From contig NZ_JACHJW010000001.1 of the NCBI RefSeq assembly GCF_014203835.1, positions 5,344,501 through 5,408,500 of the forward strand: 64,000 nt of DNA, written 5' to 3'. Position 1 is the first letter of the stretch. Each line of letters begins with the position of its first letter. A model generated the notes under the pieces. The model saw nothing but the letters and a program-made list of their open reading frames with translations, was not told where the DNA came from and made no database searches. Source of the DNA: Micromonospora polyrhachis (GTDB taxonomy: Bacteria; Actinomycetota; Actinomycetes; Mycobacteriales; Micromonosporaceae). The translations under genes were made by a program, and so were the position numbers. This document shows, one piece after another, positions 1-8,558 of the stretch.

Positions 1-930
1 GCGCGGGTGACCGGGACCGGAGCGGCCGAGTTCGTCAACTCCTGCCTCACCAACGACCTGGACCGGATCGGGCCGGGACAGGCGCAGTACACGCTCTGCT
101 GTGACGACGCCACCGGTGGCGTCGTCGACGACATCATCGCCTACCGGTACGCCGACGATCACGTCTTCCTCATCCCCAACGCGGCCAACACCGCCGAGGT
201 GGTACGCCGGCTGCGCGCGGTGGCACCGCAGTCGGTCACCGTCACCAACGAGCACGAGGAGTACGCCGTACTGGCGGTGCAGGGACCGCGCTCGGCCGAC
301 GTGCTGGACGCGCTGAAGCTACCCACCGGTCACTCGTACATGAGCTTCTCCACCGCCGCGTTCGACGGCACCGAGCTGGTGGTGTGCCGCACCGGCTACA
401 CCGGCGAGCACGGCTACGAACTGGTCGTACCGGCCGCTGCCGCGACCGCTGTCTGGGACGCGCTCTTCACCGCCGGTGAGCCGTACGGCATCCGGGCCTG
501 CGGACTCGGTGCCCGGGACACCCTGCGCACCGAGATGGGCTACCCGTTGCACGGGCAGGACCTGTCGTTGGAGATCACCCCGGTGCAGGCCCGGTCCGGC
601 TGGGCGGTCGGCTGGGACAAGCCGGCGTTCTGGGGACGCGAGGCGCTGCTCGCCGAGAAGGCGGCCGGGGCCAAGCGCACCCTGTGGGGCCTGGTGGCGG
701 TGGAGCGGGGCATCCCTCGCCCCGGCATGAGCGTGTACGTCGGTGACCAGGTGGTCGGACAGGTGACCAGCGGCACCTTCTCGCCGACCCGCAAGGTCGG
801 CATCGCCCTGGCGCTGCTGGACCGGGCCGCCGAACTCGGCGTCGACTCGCCGGTCGAGGTCGACGTACGCGGCCGGCGCTATCCGATGCGGGTGGTCCGC
901 CCGCCCTTCGTCCAGCCCTCGGTGAAGTAA
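1..930 (+). CDS. gcvT: Aminomethyltransferase (glycine cleavage system T protein), 5' truncated
   Basis: T protein of the glycine cleavage system. It transfers the methylene group from the aminomethyl-lipoyl H protein to tetrahydrofolate and releases ammonia. The reading frame is open from the first base, and about 60 N-terminal residues of a usual 365-370 residue protein lie outside the window. Visible are the folate-binding GcvT core and the family signature around [18 protein letters not shown], followed by the C-terminal barrel domain ending in VRPPFVQ. The stop is TAA at 928-930. The next gene converges on it, so nothing downstream is co-transcribed. Family assignment is firm. The true start cannot be seen. 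Confidence 0.95.
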   Translation, partial: ARVTGTGAAEFVNSCLTNDLDRIGPGQAQYTLCCDDATGGVVDDIIAYRYADDHVFLIPNAANTAEVVRRLRAVAPQSVTVTNEHEEYAVLAVQGPRSADVLDALKLPTGHSYMSFSTAAFDGTELVVCRTGYTGEHGYELVVPAAAATAVWDALFTAGEPYGIRACGLGARDTLRTEMGYPLHGQDLSLEITPVQARSGWAVGWDKPAFWGREALLAEKAAGAKRTLWGLVAVERGIPRPGMSVYVGDQVVGQVTSGTFSPTRKVGIALALLDRAAELGVDSPVEVDVRGRRYPMRVVRPPFVQPSVK

Positions 931-943
931 CCATCCCCACGGG

Positions 944-2227
944 TCAGGGGTGGTTGCCGCCGTCCAGCACGGCCTGGGTCCAGCCACCCTCCACCACTCC
1001 GGTGCCGTCGAGCAGCGCCCAGTCGACCACGTCGCAGGTGTCGATCACGACCGGTTCGCCGATCCGTATCGTCGGGTCGGCGGCGGCGTCGCTGGCACTG
1101 ACTCCGTGGATCCGGTCCGTGGTCGACCAGTCGGTCACCCCGGCCCACACGAACTCGGGCCCCTCCTCGGTGGGTAGCCCGTACTTGACCACCAGTTGCG
1201 CCTCGGCCGGTAGCCCACCGTCGAGGAAACGTTCGCGGATCTTGGGCAGGCCGCTGCGGGCGGTGGCGACCGCCCGAGCCATCGCGTCCCCGGGGCGGGC
1301 GTAGCGTACGTCCGACTGTGCGGCGGCGAAGACGGTCGCGCAGACCGCGGCGAAGTATCGACCCGCTGGTCCGTCGTGACCGCTGGGCGGGCGCAGACTC
1401 AGGAACGAGTCGGCCTCCGGGTCGGTGGCCGGGTCGAGTTCCAGGCGCAGCAGGGCGGGTCCGGTCGCGTCGTGCCGCTCCGGGTTGCCGTAGGCCACCG
1501 CGATGTCGTGTCCGGTGACGGCGGTCAGGACGGGCAACTGGACGAAGGCCGGGACCTCCTCGTCGGTCAACCCGTCCACCCAGGTACGCAGCAGCCGGCG
1601 GGCTGTCCCGGTCATCACCGCGCCCCAGGCCCGGGTGAGGTGTGCGGGAACTCCCTGGGCCTGCAACTCCAGCAGCCCGAACCGGCGCAGCCCCTTGGTG
1701 GTGAACCAGAGCCCCTCCTCGTCGGAGGAGTAGGGCACCAGCACCCAGTCGACCAGCCGCATCCGGCCCTCGTCGTCGGGCAGCGAACGCAGCGCAGTGG
1801 CCGGGTCGAGGAACTGTAGGCCGAACACGTCCACCAGGTCACCGCCGACGACCTCGGCCATCGCCGCGGCGACCGTACGAGCGGCCCATTCGTGGGCGGG
1901 TGGCCACCCGGGCCGGTAGGTGGCCTGGACGACCACGAGATCGGTGGCCGCCGCCAACCGGCCGAGCTGCTCCTCGGTGGCACCGAAGGCGGTGAGCAGG
2001 TCGGGCGGAAGGTGGGGGAATTCCGACACGGGTCGGGTGTCGACCGTCATCAGTGGGCTGTCGAGCATTTGCCGGGCGAGGTCGTGGACCGGGCCGGAGA
2101 GCCGTCCGGCCAGCGCCGCGACGGCCTGGGCCGGGGTGGTCCCGGGCACGGTCGAGGTGGGCACGAGATAGGTCGCGCTCAGCGTCTCCGGGACCGGGAC
2201 GGGCAGGAAGTCGTCCGTGATGAGCAT
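944..2227 (-). CDS. Uncharacterised protein with DUF2314-like C-terminus
   Basis: A 427-residue cytoplasmic protein of unknown function. I chose the ATG at 2227 (MLITDDFLPVPVPE) because a GGGG stretch sits just upstream and the longer frame beyond it runs into cobS. The last ~90 residues (LVVKYGLPTEEGPEFVWAGV, then a DVVDWALLDG segment and VVEGGWTQAVL) resemble DUF2314, a small domain of unknown role that often ends in a DW(M/A)-G-GGYT-like pattern. The rest is mixed alpha/beta with no motif I recognise and no signal peptide or membrane span. It follows cobS on the same strand after a 65-base gap and could be read from the cobalamin cluster, but nothing ties it to that pathway. Confidence 0.6.
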   Translation of the reverse strand: MLITDDFLPVPVPETLSATYLVPTSTVPGTTPAQAVAALAGRLSGPVHDLARQMLDSPLMTVDTRPVSEFPHLPPDLLTAFGATEEQLGRLAAATDLVVVQATYRPGWPPAHEWAARTVAAAMAEVVGGDLVDVFGLQFLDPATALRSLPDDEGRMRLVDWVLVPYSSDEEGLWFTTKGLRRFGLLELQAQGVPAHLTRAWGAVMTGTARRLLRTWVDGLTDEEVPAFVQLPVLTAVTGHDIAVAYGNPERHDATGPALLRLELDPATDPEADSFLSLRPPSGHDGPAGRYFAAVCATVFAAAQSDVRYARPGDAMARAVATARSGLPKIRERFLDGGLPAEAQLVVKYGLPTEEGPEFVWAGVTDWSTTDRIHGVSASDAAADPTIRIGEPVVIDTCDVVDWALLDGTGVVEGGWTQAVLDGGNHP

Positions 2228-2292
2228 GTTGTGTCCCCGAAGGAGGGTGTTGGTGTTGTCGTGGCGAACGCTACTCGCGACGCGGCGTGTGG

Positions 2293-3066
2293 TCAGCCGG
2301 TCAGGACGAGACCGAGGTAGACCAGCGTGGCGGTGATCTCGACAGACGCGCCCAGCACGTCCCCGGTGATCCCGCCGAGCCGCCGTACGACGTGCCGCAG
2401 GACCAGCAGTTCGACGGCGATGGCGGCGACGACGGCGAGCGGCCCCTGCCACGGGCGGCCCGGCACGGCGGGTACGGCCATGGCGGCGACGGCGGCCGTG
2501 GCCACCACCAGGGTCGGCCGGTTGACCGTTCCGGCGACCAGCGCGCCGAGCCCCTCCGGCCGGGCTGCCGGTATGCCCCGACGGCAGGCCCAGCTCACCG
2601 CGAGCCGGCCGGCGGCGGTGGCCGCGACCACGCCGGCGACGACCGCGGGCCAGGGGCGGTCGGGTAGCGCGGCCAGCGCCCCGGCCTGGATCAGCAGGAC
2701 GAGCACGATCGCGGCCACCCCGAACGGTCCGACGTCCGGCTTCTTCATGATCTCCAACGCGCCCGGTCCGGAGCGGTAGGAGCCGAGCGCGTCGACCGTG
2801 TCGGCCAGCCCGTCCAGGTGTAGCCCCCGGGTGAGCAGCGCTCCGGCCGCGACGGTGAGTGCCCCGGCGACCAGTGCCGGCCCGGCGGCGGCCGTGCCGA
2901 TCAGGAGCGCGGCGAGCGGTATCCCGAGCGCCGCCCCGACCATCGGGGCCAGGGCCATGGCCACCGCCGCGACTGGCCGGTCCACCCGACCGGCGCGCAG
3001 CGGCAGGATCGTGAAGGTGGTGAACGCCAGCCGGAGCCCGGCGATGAGTCGGCCGTCAGGCACCAC
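2293..3066 (-). CDS. cobS: Adenosylcobinamide-GDP ribazoletransferase (cobalamin synthase)
   Basis: CobS is the integral membrane enzyme that joins adenosylcobinamide-GDP to alpha-ribazole (phosphate) in the last steps of cobalamin assembly. The protein has about 257 residues and several hydrophobic spans. It shows the conserved acidic stretch LLTRGLHLDGLADTVDALGS, followed by IMKKPDVGPFGV, both typical of the family. The start is one of two tandem GTG codons at 3066/3063. These overlap the end of the upstream cobU-cobT gene (stop 3058-3056), so the two are translationally coupled. This gene and the fusion upstream supply all three nucleotide-loop assembly activities from two genes. Confidence 0.93.
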   Translation of the reverse strand: MVPDGRLIAGLRLAFTTFTILPLRAGRVDRPVAAVAMALAPMVGAALGIPLAALLIGTAAAGPALVAGALTVAAGALLTRGLHLDGLADTVDALGSYRSGPGALEIMKKPDVGPFGVAAIVLVLLIQAGALAALPDRPWPAVVAGVVAATAAGRLAVSWACRRGIPAARPEGLGALVAGTVNRPTLVVATAAVAAMAVPAVPGRPWQGPLAVVAAIAVELLVLRHVVRRLGGITGDVLGASVEITATLVYLGLVLTG

Positions 3067-5044
3067 GTGGTGCGGCAACGCTGTCGGTCGTGGGCGAGGC
3101 CGACGCGGTGGTGCTGTCGGTCGCGGGCGAGGCCGACGCGGTCGCGTGGTCGTTCGTCGGGGAGGTGGACGCGGGCGTCGCCGGATCGGACGTTGCTGGT
3201 CCCGGTCCGGCCGGCTCAGGTTCGGCGAACTCCTCGCCGCTCTCCTCGCCGGTCCCACCGTCACCCGGACCGGGCTTACCGCCGCCGTTACCCGGGCCGG
3301 TATCGGTCTCGGTGTCGGGCGATCCGTCCGGTTCGGGGTCCGTACCGCCGAGCAGCGGATGGGTGGCGAGCGCACCGGCCAGCGCGATCGCCGAGCGCAG
3401 CAGCGGTAGGGCGGCCAGCGCGGCGGCCCCCTCGCCGAGGTCGAGGCGCAGGTCGAGCAGCGGTTCCAGGCCGAGTACCTCGGCGGCGAGCCGGACCCCG
3501 GGCCGCCGGCCGTGGTCGGGCAGCAGGCACCAGTGTCGGGCCTGCCCGGCGAGGTCCCGGCTGACCAGACCGGCGGCCAGCCCGACCGGGCCGTCGAGCA
3601 GCACCGGCGTGCGCCGGGCCGTGGCACCGAGCAGCACGCCGGTGGCGATCGCGATGTCGCCCCCGCCCAGCTCGGCGAGGATCTCCTGGGCGCTTCGGCC
3701 GCTGTTGCGGATCCGGTGCAGGGCGTCGCGGACAGCGCCACAGCGGATCATCCAGGCCGCGTCGTCGACCTGCCGGCCGGGGACGACGACCCGACCGAGC
3801 ACCGCCACCGGTTCCGCGCCGACGGTGGCAGCCAGGACCGCCGTGGCGGCGGACTCGCTGCCGGCACCGCAGGCGGCCAGCACGATCAGTCGTACGCCCG
3901 CGTCCACCGCCTCGTCGGCGAGCTGCCAGCCGTACCGTAGGGCCGCCTCGACGGCCTCGGCGGACAGGGCTGGCCCCTGTTCGATCGGGGCGGCCGACGG
4001 GGCATCCACGACCTGTAGGGTCGCACCGACCTCGGCTGCCTGGCGGGCCAGCGGACCGATGCCGGCCCGGGCCTGGGCAGCCTGCCGGGCCGACTCGCCG
4101 GGGATGGAGCCGGCGGCGGATCCGCCCTCGTGGTCGCCGTGCAGCAGCAGGACGCGTACCGACTGCCACGGGGTGGGCGTGGCGCTGCCCTGGGTGGCGG
4201 CGGCGAAGGCGACTACCCGTTCGAGGTCGCCCAGCCCCGCCCCGGGTACGTCGAGGGCAGCGAGCCGGTCGAGCGCCTGGGCTCGGGCGTCTTCGTCGGG
4301 CAGGGGAAGATCCATGCCGGGCTCGATCACCACGTCGGTGTCGGCCGGTGCCGGGGTGGGCAGGAGTTCCCCGGTGGGCGTCGCAGTCGCGCCGGTCGGG
4401 GTGAGTACGTCCGGCGACGGCTGGGTCGGCCGGATCCGGGTCGGGGCGGCCTGCATCGGCAGGGTCACGGATGCCGGGGCGGTGACGGTGGCCGTCGTCT
4501 CCGGCTTCAGCCGGGACGGCTGGCCGGCCATCACCAGGACTACCGTGTCACAGGCAGCGGCGACAGCCTGGTTGGTGGCGCCGAGCGCGTCGGCGAAGGC
4601 CCGGCCCACCGGGGTCGTCGGCACCAGGGAGAGCCCGACCTCGGGGCTGACCAGCACCAGCTGCGCCGCGCAGCCGCGGATCGCGGTGGCGAGTGCGTCG
4701 ATCGTGGCGAGGTCGTCGGCCGGCTGTCGGGCCGGATCCAGCAGGGCGGCCACCCAACCGCCCAGGTCGTCGACGAGCAGTGTCTCGTCCATCTTCGCGG
4801 TGGCGATCACCTCGGCGAGCCGGTTCGGGTCGGCCCCGATCTCCTCGGTGGTCCAGGTCGCCGGTCGCCTGGTCCGGTGACGCTCGATCCGGGCCGCCCA
4901 GTCCGGGTCGTCGGGGCCAGCGTCGACCGACGTGGCGACGTACCGGACACTCGGCGCATCGCCGATCAGCGACTCCGCGTATTCCGACTTACCGGACCGG
5001 ATCCCGCCGAGCACGAGAATGGTGTTCCACCCGTCAACGGACAT
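3056..5044 (-). CDS. cobUT: CobU-CobT fusion: adenosylcobinamide kinase/guanylyltransferase and DMB phosphoribosyltransferase-like
   Basis: A 662-residue two-domain protein. Residues 1 to ~185 are CobU: P-loop GGIRSGKS (13-20), the RIERHRTRRPATW segment carrying the histidine that is guanylylated in the family, then LVLVSPEVGLSLVP and ATNQAVAAACD. A Pro/Thr-rich linker follows. Residues ~250-565 resemble CobT, which makes alpha-ribazole phosphate from nicotinate mononucleotide and dimethylbenzimidazole. The C-terminal LGGGDIAIATGVLLGA and LDLGEGAAALAALPLL blocks are conserved, including the Glu of LGEG that matches the proposed catalytic base. The GEMGIGNTT-type motif of classical CobT is replaced by AACGAGSESAAT. 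About 95 residues of Gly/Pro/Thr/Ser-rich tail close the protein. It overlaps cobS. CobU is certain. CobT activity is likely but the motif change leaves doubt. Confidence 0.88.
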   Translation of the reverse strand: MSVDGWNTILVLGGIRSGKSEYAESLIGDAPSVRYVATSVDAGPDDPDWAARIERHRTRRPATWTTEEIGADPNRLAEVIATAKMDETLLVDDLGGWVAALLDPARQPADDLATIDALATAIRGCAAQLVLVSPEVGLSLVPTTPVGRAFADALGATNQAVAAACDTVVLVMAGQPSRLKPETTATVTAPASVTLPMQAAPTRIRPTQPSPDVLTPTGATATPTGELLPTPAPADTDVVIEPGMDLPLPDEDARAQALDRLAALDVPGAGLGDLERVVAFAAATQGSATPTPWQSVRVLLLHGDHEGGSAAGSIPGESARQAAQARAGIGPLARQAAEVGATLQVVDAPSAAPIEQGPALSAEAVEAALRYGWQLADEAVDAGVRLIVLAACGAGSESAATAVLAATVGAEPVAVLGRVVVPGRQVDDAAWMIRCGAVRDALHRIRNSGRSAQEILAELGGGDIAIATGVLLGATARRTPVLLDGPVGLAAGLVSRDLAGQARHWCLLPDHGRRPGVRLAAEVLGLEPLLDLRLDLGEGAAALAALPLLRSAIALAGALATHPLLGGTDPEPDGSPDTETDTGPGNGGGKPGPGDGGTGEESGEEFAEPEPAGPGPATSDPATPASTSPTNDHATASASPATDSTTASASPTTDSVAAPRGA

Positions 5045-5219
5045 GCTCGTACCTTAGAGCCAACAGCACGGGTTTTCGGCCCGAGGGTGCGCCCCGGTCG
5101 CCCTGCTGGAGCCGCACCGTGCGAGGCACCGGCAGCCGGACGGTACGGGTCGCCGGACCGCTGCGCCGACTAGGCTGGCGAGAGTTGATCGACGGGACTC
5201 CGGCGAGGGGAGACGCGAC

Positions 5220-5420
5220 ATGCCGTGGAGCTGGCGGTACGAGGGCACGGACGGCGGCCCGGTGGAGGGGCCGACCGAGACGTTCGGCAGCCAGGCCGAC
5301 GCCGAGTCCTGGATCGGCCAGAGTTGGCGGCAGTTGGCGTCCACCGGCGTCGCCTCGGTCGTCCTGATCGAGGACGACCGCGAGGAATACCGGATGAGCC
5401 TGCTGCCTGCGGCCGAGTGA
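5220..5420 (+). CDS. Small conserved acidic protein, function unknown
   Basis: A 66-residue acidic protein (MPWSWRYEGTDGGPVEGPTE at the start) with no signal peptide or membrane segment. The ATG is preceded by a good ribosome binding site, GAGGGGAGA, eight bases upstream. Its stop overlaps the GTG start of the downstream membrane protease by four bases, so the two are translationally coupled. Trp- and acid-rich proteins of this size are common in actinobacteria, but I know no function for them. The coupling suggests it may act with, or be a substrate of, the protease. Confidence 0.75.
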   Translation: MPWSWRYEGTDGGPVEGPTETFGSQADAESWIGQSWRQLASTGVASVVLIEDDREEYRMSLLPAAE

Positions 5421-6223
5421 CCGGGATGGGGATCGACCGCCCGCGCCGGGACGATCTGATCCTCGGTGTGCCCCGGCAGGCATTTCGGCCCAGCCCGATC
5501 TTCCTGGCGCTGGTCGCACTCTTCGCGACCAGCGGGGTGATGGCGTGGAACGGCTTCGGCAACGTCCGGCTCGACGTCTTCCTCTTCGTCGTCTCCGGCT
5601 GGCTGGTGTCGCTCTGCCTGCACGAGTACGCCCACGCCGTGGTGGCGTTCCGGGCCGGCGACCGGGCGGTGGCGCATCGGGGCTATCTGACGCTGAATCC
5701 GCTCAAGTACAGCCACCCGCTGCTGTCGATCGTCTTCCCCGTGGTGATCGTGCTGCTGGGCGGTATCGGCCTGCCGGGCGGGGCGGTCTGGGTCGACCGG
5801 CACCAGATTCCCGGGCGGCTACGGCACAGCCTGGTCAGCCTCGCCGGGCCGGCGACCAACGTCGTCTTCGCCCTGGTGCTGGTGGTGCCGCTGGTGCTCG
5901 CCACCGACGTGGCCGCGCACCAGGAGTTCTGGGCCGGGTTGGCGCTGCTCACCTTCCTCCAGTTGACCGCGAGCGTGCTCAACCTGCTGCCGGTGCCCGG
6001 CCTGGACGGGGGCAACATCATCCAACCGTGGCTGTCCCCGCAGTGGCGGCGTGGCTACGACCTGATGGCCCCGTACGGTTTCATCCTGCTCTTCGCCCTG
6101 CTCTGGAACCCGAGGATCGGCGGCTGGTTCTTCGACGCGGTCTTCACCGTCGGTGATCTGCTCGGGCTGCCCGCCCCGCTCTATGCCGAGGGGCTGCGAC
6201 TGATCCGCTTCTGGCAGGGCTGA
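5417..6223 (+). CDS. Site-2 protease family (M50) membrane metalloprotease
   Basis: A 268-residue polytopic membrane protein of the M50 intramembrane zinc protease family. It shows the metal site HEYAH in CLHEYAHAVVAFRAGD and, further on, NLLPVPGLDGGNI, the N-x-x-P-x-x-x-x-D-G motif that supplies the third zinc ligand. It has about six hydrophobic spans and no PDZ domain, so it resembles the short actinobacterial S2P-like group whose substrates are mostly unknown. The start is GTG at 5417, overlapping the previous stop (GTGA). An ATG lies nine bases further on. No obvious partner sigma or anti-sigma factor is near. Confidence 0.88.
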   Translation: MTGMGIDRPRRDDLILGVPRQAFRPSPIFLALVALFATSGVMAWNGFGNVRLDVFLFVVSGWLVSLCLHEYAHAVVAFRAGDRAVAHRGYLTLNPLKYSHPLLSIVFPVVIVLLGGIGLPGGAVWVDRHQIPGRLRHSLVSLAGPATNVVFALVLVVPLVLATDVAAHQEFWAGLALLTFLQLTASVLNLLPVPGLDGGNIIQPWLSPQWRRGYDLMAPYGFILLFALLWNPRIGGWFFDAVFTVGDLLGLPAPLYAEGLRLIRFWQG

Positions 6224-6247
6224 TCCACCGTTGGACGAGCGGATGCC

Positions 6248-6961
6248 CTACCACCCCGCGCCGAGGACGCGACCGACCACCTGGTCGGCCGGAACCGGAC
6301 CCCATTCCCGGGAGTCCCGCGCGGTCGACCGTGAGTCCCCGAGCACGTAGACCGTGGCTGTCGGAACGGTCAGCGGATCGCAGTCGGTACGGGATCCGGT
6401 CGGCAGGTACGGCTCGTCGAGGACGCTGCCGTTGCGGTGAACCCGGCCGGTTTCGCACTCGATGCGGTCCCCGGGGAGGCCGATCAGGCGGTACGGCGCG
6501 GTGAAGGTGTCGGGCGCGGTGTCACCGTCGTGATGCAGCATGAGTAGTTCGCCGTGTCGGAGGTCGAGCCAGTGGTGGCTCAGCTGATCGACCAGCACTC
6601 GATCGGTGGCCACTATGGTCGGCTCCATGCTCGCCGAGGGGATGTAGCTGACGGTCAGGACAAACTGGTTGACGATGACTCCGGCGACTACCGCGACGAC
6701 CGTCGTGGCGACCAGCCGGCGGGTGACACGTAGCCGCAGTGGTTCCGACCGACGTCGAGCGGCTCGGGCTTGTCGCCGTTCGTGCCAGGTCGCCCGGACG
6801 CCGCCGGCCAGCCAGCTCAGGGCTTCCCGGCTTCCGGTGGTCGTCTCGAACTCGCCGATTATCGCCTCGCCCCAGGTGCTGCCCGTTGCGTGACGACCGC
6901 GTACGACTCGGTGGAGCAGCCAGCGACAGCAGTTGCGCAGGGCCCGGTCCGGCGTGGTCAT
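6248..6961 (-). CDS. Signal-peptidase-I-like protein with N-terminal extension, catalytic Lys replaced
   Basis: A 237-residue S26-family protein. A basic N-terminal region (~1-80) is followed by one transmembrane helix (~82-105) and an extracytoplasmic domain with box B IPSASMEPT (Ser111 is the expected nucleophile), box D YRLIGLPGDRIE and box E GDSRSTARDSREWGPVP. Bacterial signal peptidase I needs a Lys at the position two before LIG of box D. Here that residue is Tyr157, read directly from the codon TAC. The start overlaps the PadR stop (ATGA), so the gene is translationally coupled to a regulator. This is not the usual context of lepB. It may be inactive, use another base, or serve a special substrate. 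Family membership is sure, activity is not. Confidence 0.8.
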   Translation of the reverse strand: MTTPDRALRNCCRWLLHRVVRGRHATGSTWGEAIIGEFETTTGSREALSWLAGGVRATWHERRQARAARRRSEPLRLRVTRRLVATTVVAVVAGVIVNQFVLTVSYIPSASMEPTIVATDRVLVDQLSHHWLDLRHGELLMLHHDGDTAPDTFTAPYRLIGLPGDRIECETGRVHRNGSVLDEPYLPTGSRTDCDPLTVPTATVYVLGDSRSTARDSREWGPVPADQVVGRVLGAGW

Positions 6962-7311
6962 GCCGCACCTGCCGGCCGGATCGTGGTCCCGGTCTGCGGC
7001 TGCGGCGAGGGTCGGGGAGTCGGCTGGACCTGCGTGTTGGAGTGACTACCGAGCCGTTCGTGGGCGAGGGCGGCACCATCGGAGGTCAGCCGGTAGGTGT
7101 GCCGGGCGGGCCGGCCGGGTTGGGCGGCCTCCTCCCAACGGGTCTCCAACAGTTCGCGGTCGGCCAGTCGCATGAGGATCGGATAGAGCGTGCCGCTCGC
7201 GAGTTTGGTCTCCCGACTGAGGTCATAGCCGTAGCGCCATGCCGTGGGGTCGGCGAGCAGCGCCGTGAAGACGCGCAGGGTCTGTGGGGACGTATCAGGT
7301 GTTCTCGGCAT
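6958..7311 (-). CDS. PadR family transcriptional regulator
   Basis: A 117-residue PadR-type winged-helix repressor. The conserved core reads RYGYDLSRETKLASGTLYPI, then LMRLADRELLETRWE and GRPARHTYRLTSDG, the wing that ends in the usual R-x-Y-x-L-T-x-x-G pattern. The tail is Pro/Gln/Thr-rich. The start ATG at 7311 lies six bases from a perfect 20-bp palindrome that is the probable operator, so it should repress itself and the coupled signal-peptidase-like gene. PadR proteins often release their operator on binding a small molecule. The inducer here is unknown. Confidence 0.92.
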   Translation of the reverse strand: MPRTPDTSPQTLRVFTALLADPTAWRYGYDLSRETKLASGTLYPILMRLADRELLETRWEEAAQPGRPARHTYRLTSDGAALAHERLGSHSNTQVQPTPRPSPQPQTGTTIRPAGAA

Positions 7312-7316
7312 GTTCG

Positions 7317-7336
7317 AAGTCTACATATGTAGACTT
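7317..7336. promoter_or_regulatory. Perfect 20-bp palindromic operator upstream of the PadR gene
   Basis: The sequence AAGTCTACATATGTAGACTT is its own reverse complement over all 20 bases. It lies directly upstream of the PadR start codon, covering the expected ribosome-binding and promoter-proximal region. Palindromes with an ATGT/ACAT core are typical PadR binding sites, so autorepression of the PadR and signal-peptidase-like operon is the natural reading. The symmetry is seen directly and the function is inferred. Confidence 0.8.
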
Positions 7337-7400
7337 TCAATGCCTAGGGAACCGTCGACTTCGATTTCCCCATCCGGGTCTCCCTGGATGCGGCGTCCGG

Positions 7401-7436
7401 CCAGGGGCGGGCGTGCTCGGCGCGCACCGCCCCTGG
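7401..7436 (-). terminator. Hairpin downstream of the aldo/keto reductase gene
   Basis: Arms CCAGGGGCGG (7401-7410) and CCGCCCCTGG (7427-7436) form a perfect 10-bp stem with a 16-base loop. It starts 16 bases beyond the stop of the leftward aldo/keto reductase gene and before the PadR promoter. No T-run follows, as is common in actinomycetes. Confidence 0.6.
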
Positions 7437-7451
7437 ACTACGGATGCCGGA

Positions 7452-8450
7452 TCAGGGACGTCCGGCCGGACTCTGCGTCTTGGCCGGGTCCCGCTCGGTG
7501 ATCGGGTCGACGATCTCGTCGATCGCCTTGAGCAGCGCCGCGTCGAGCTTCACGCCGGCGGCCTTGACGTTGTCGTGGACCTGCTCGGGCCGGGTCGCGC
7601 CGATGATCGCCGAGGAGACGTTGGGGTTCTGGAGCACCCAGGCGATCGCCAACTGGGCCATGGTCAGCCCGGCCTGCTCGGCCAGCGGCTTGAGCCGCTG
7701 CACGGTGGAGAGGACCTCGTCGGTCAGCCACTGTTGGATGAAGCCGGCACCGGACTTCTCGTCGGTGGCCCGGGAACCGGCCGGCGGCGGCTGCCCCGGC
7801 AGGTACTTGCCGGTCAGCACCCCCTGGGCCATCGGCGACCAGACGATCTGCCCGAGTCCCAGTTCCTCGCTGGTCGGCACCACCTCGGCCTCGATGACCC
7901 GCCACAGCATCGAGTACTGCGGCTGGTTCGAGACGAGTTGGATCTTCAGCTGCCGGGCCAGCTCGTACGCTTCCCGGATCTGCTCGGCCCGCCACTCGGA
8001 GACGCCGATGTAGTGCGCCTTGCCGGAGTGCACGATGTCGGCGAACGCCTCCATCGTCTCCTCCAGCGGAGTGGCGTAGTCGAACCGGTGGGCCTGGTAC
8101 AGATCGACGTAGTCGGTCTGTAGACGACGCAGCGAGCCGTTGATCGACTCCATGATGTGCTTACGGGACAGGCCACGGTCGTTGCGACCGGGACCGGTCG
8201 GCCAGTAGACCTTGGTGAAGATCTCCAGGCTCTCCCGCCGCTCGCCCTGCAACGCCCGGCCGAGCACCTCCTCCGCGCGGGTGTTCGCGTAGACGTCGGC
8301 GGTGTCGAAGGTGGTGATGCCAACGTCCAGGGCAGCCCGGACACAGGACAGGGCGGCATCCTCCTCGACCTGCGAACCGTGGGTGATCCAGTTGCCGTAC
8401 GAGATCTCACTGACCAGCAGGCCGGAACGGCCTAGGTGACGGAATTCCAT
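7452..8450 (-). CDS. Aldo/keto reductase (Kv-beta-like group)
   Basis: A 332-residue NADPH-dependent oxidoreductase. The catalytic tetrad is visible: Asp49 and Tyr54 in TTFDTADVYANT, Lys80 in LEIFTKVYW and His121 in LYQAHRFD. The cofactor site is at IIGATRPEQV near the C-terminus. The order of motifs and the QYSMLWR and SPMAQGVLTGKY segments match the group that includes potassium-channel beta subunits and bacterial YghZ, enzymes that reduce small aldehydes such as methylglyoxal. The substrate here is unknown. It stands alone. The ATG start at 8450 is the only good candidate. Confidence 0.92.
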   Translation of the reverse strand: MEFRHLGRSGLLVSEISYGNWITHGSQVEEDAALSCVRAALDVGITTFDTADVYANTRAEEVLGRALQGERRESLEIFTKVYWPTGPGRNDRGLSRKHIMESINGSLRRLQTDYVDLYQAHRFDYATPLEETMEAFADIVHSGKAHYIGVSEWRAEQIREAYELARQLKIQLVSNQPQYSMLWRVIEAEVVPTSEELGLGQIVWSPMAQGVLTGKYLPGQPPPAGSRATDEKSGAGFIQQWLTDEVLSTVQRLKPLAEQAGLTMAQLAIAWVLQNPNVSSAIIGATRPEQVHDNVKAAGVKLDAALLKAIDEIVDPITERDPAKTQSPAGRP

Positions 8451-8558
8451 GTCCTGACCCTAACCCGGCCACCGGGCGTCACCGAGAACGGTGAACCGTC
8501 GGGGGTCGGGGCTGCCACGCAGGGCGACGAACCGCCGCGAACCGTCGCCACCGCCGGG

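Noticed and set aside
5045-5219. Cobalamin riboswitch upstream of cobU-cobT
   Set aside because: I could not find the conserved B12-box pattern on the relevant strand in the 175 bases available, which is also short for a complete riboswitch plus leader.
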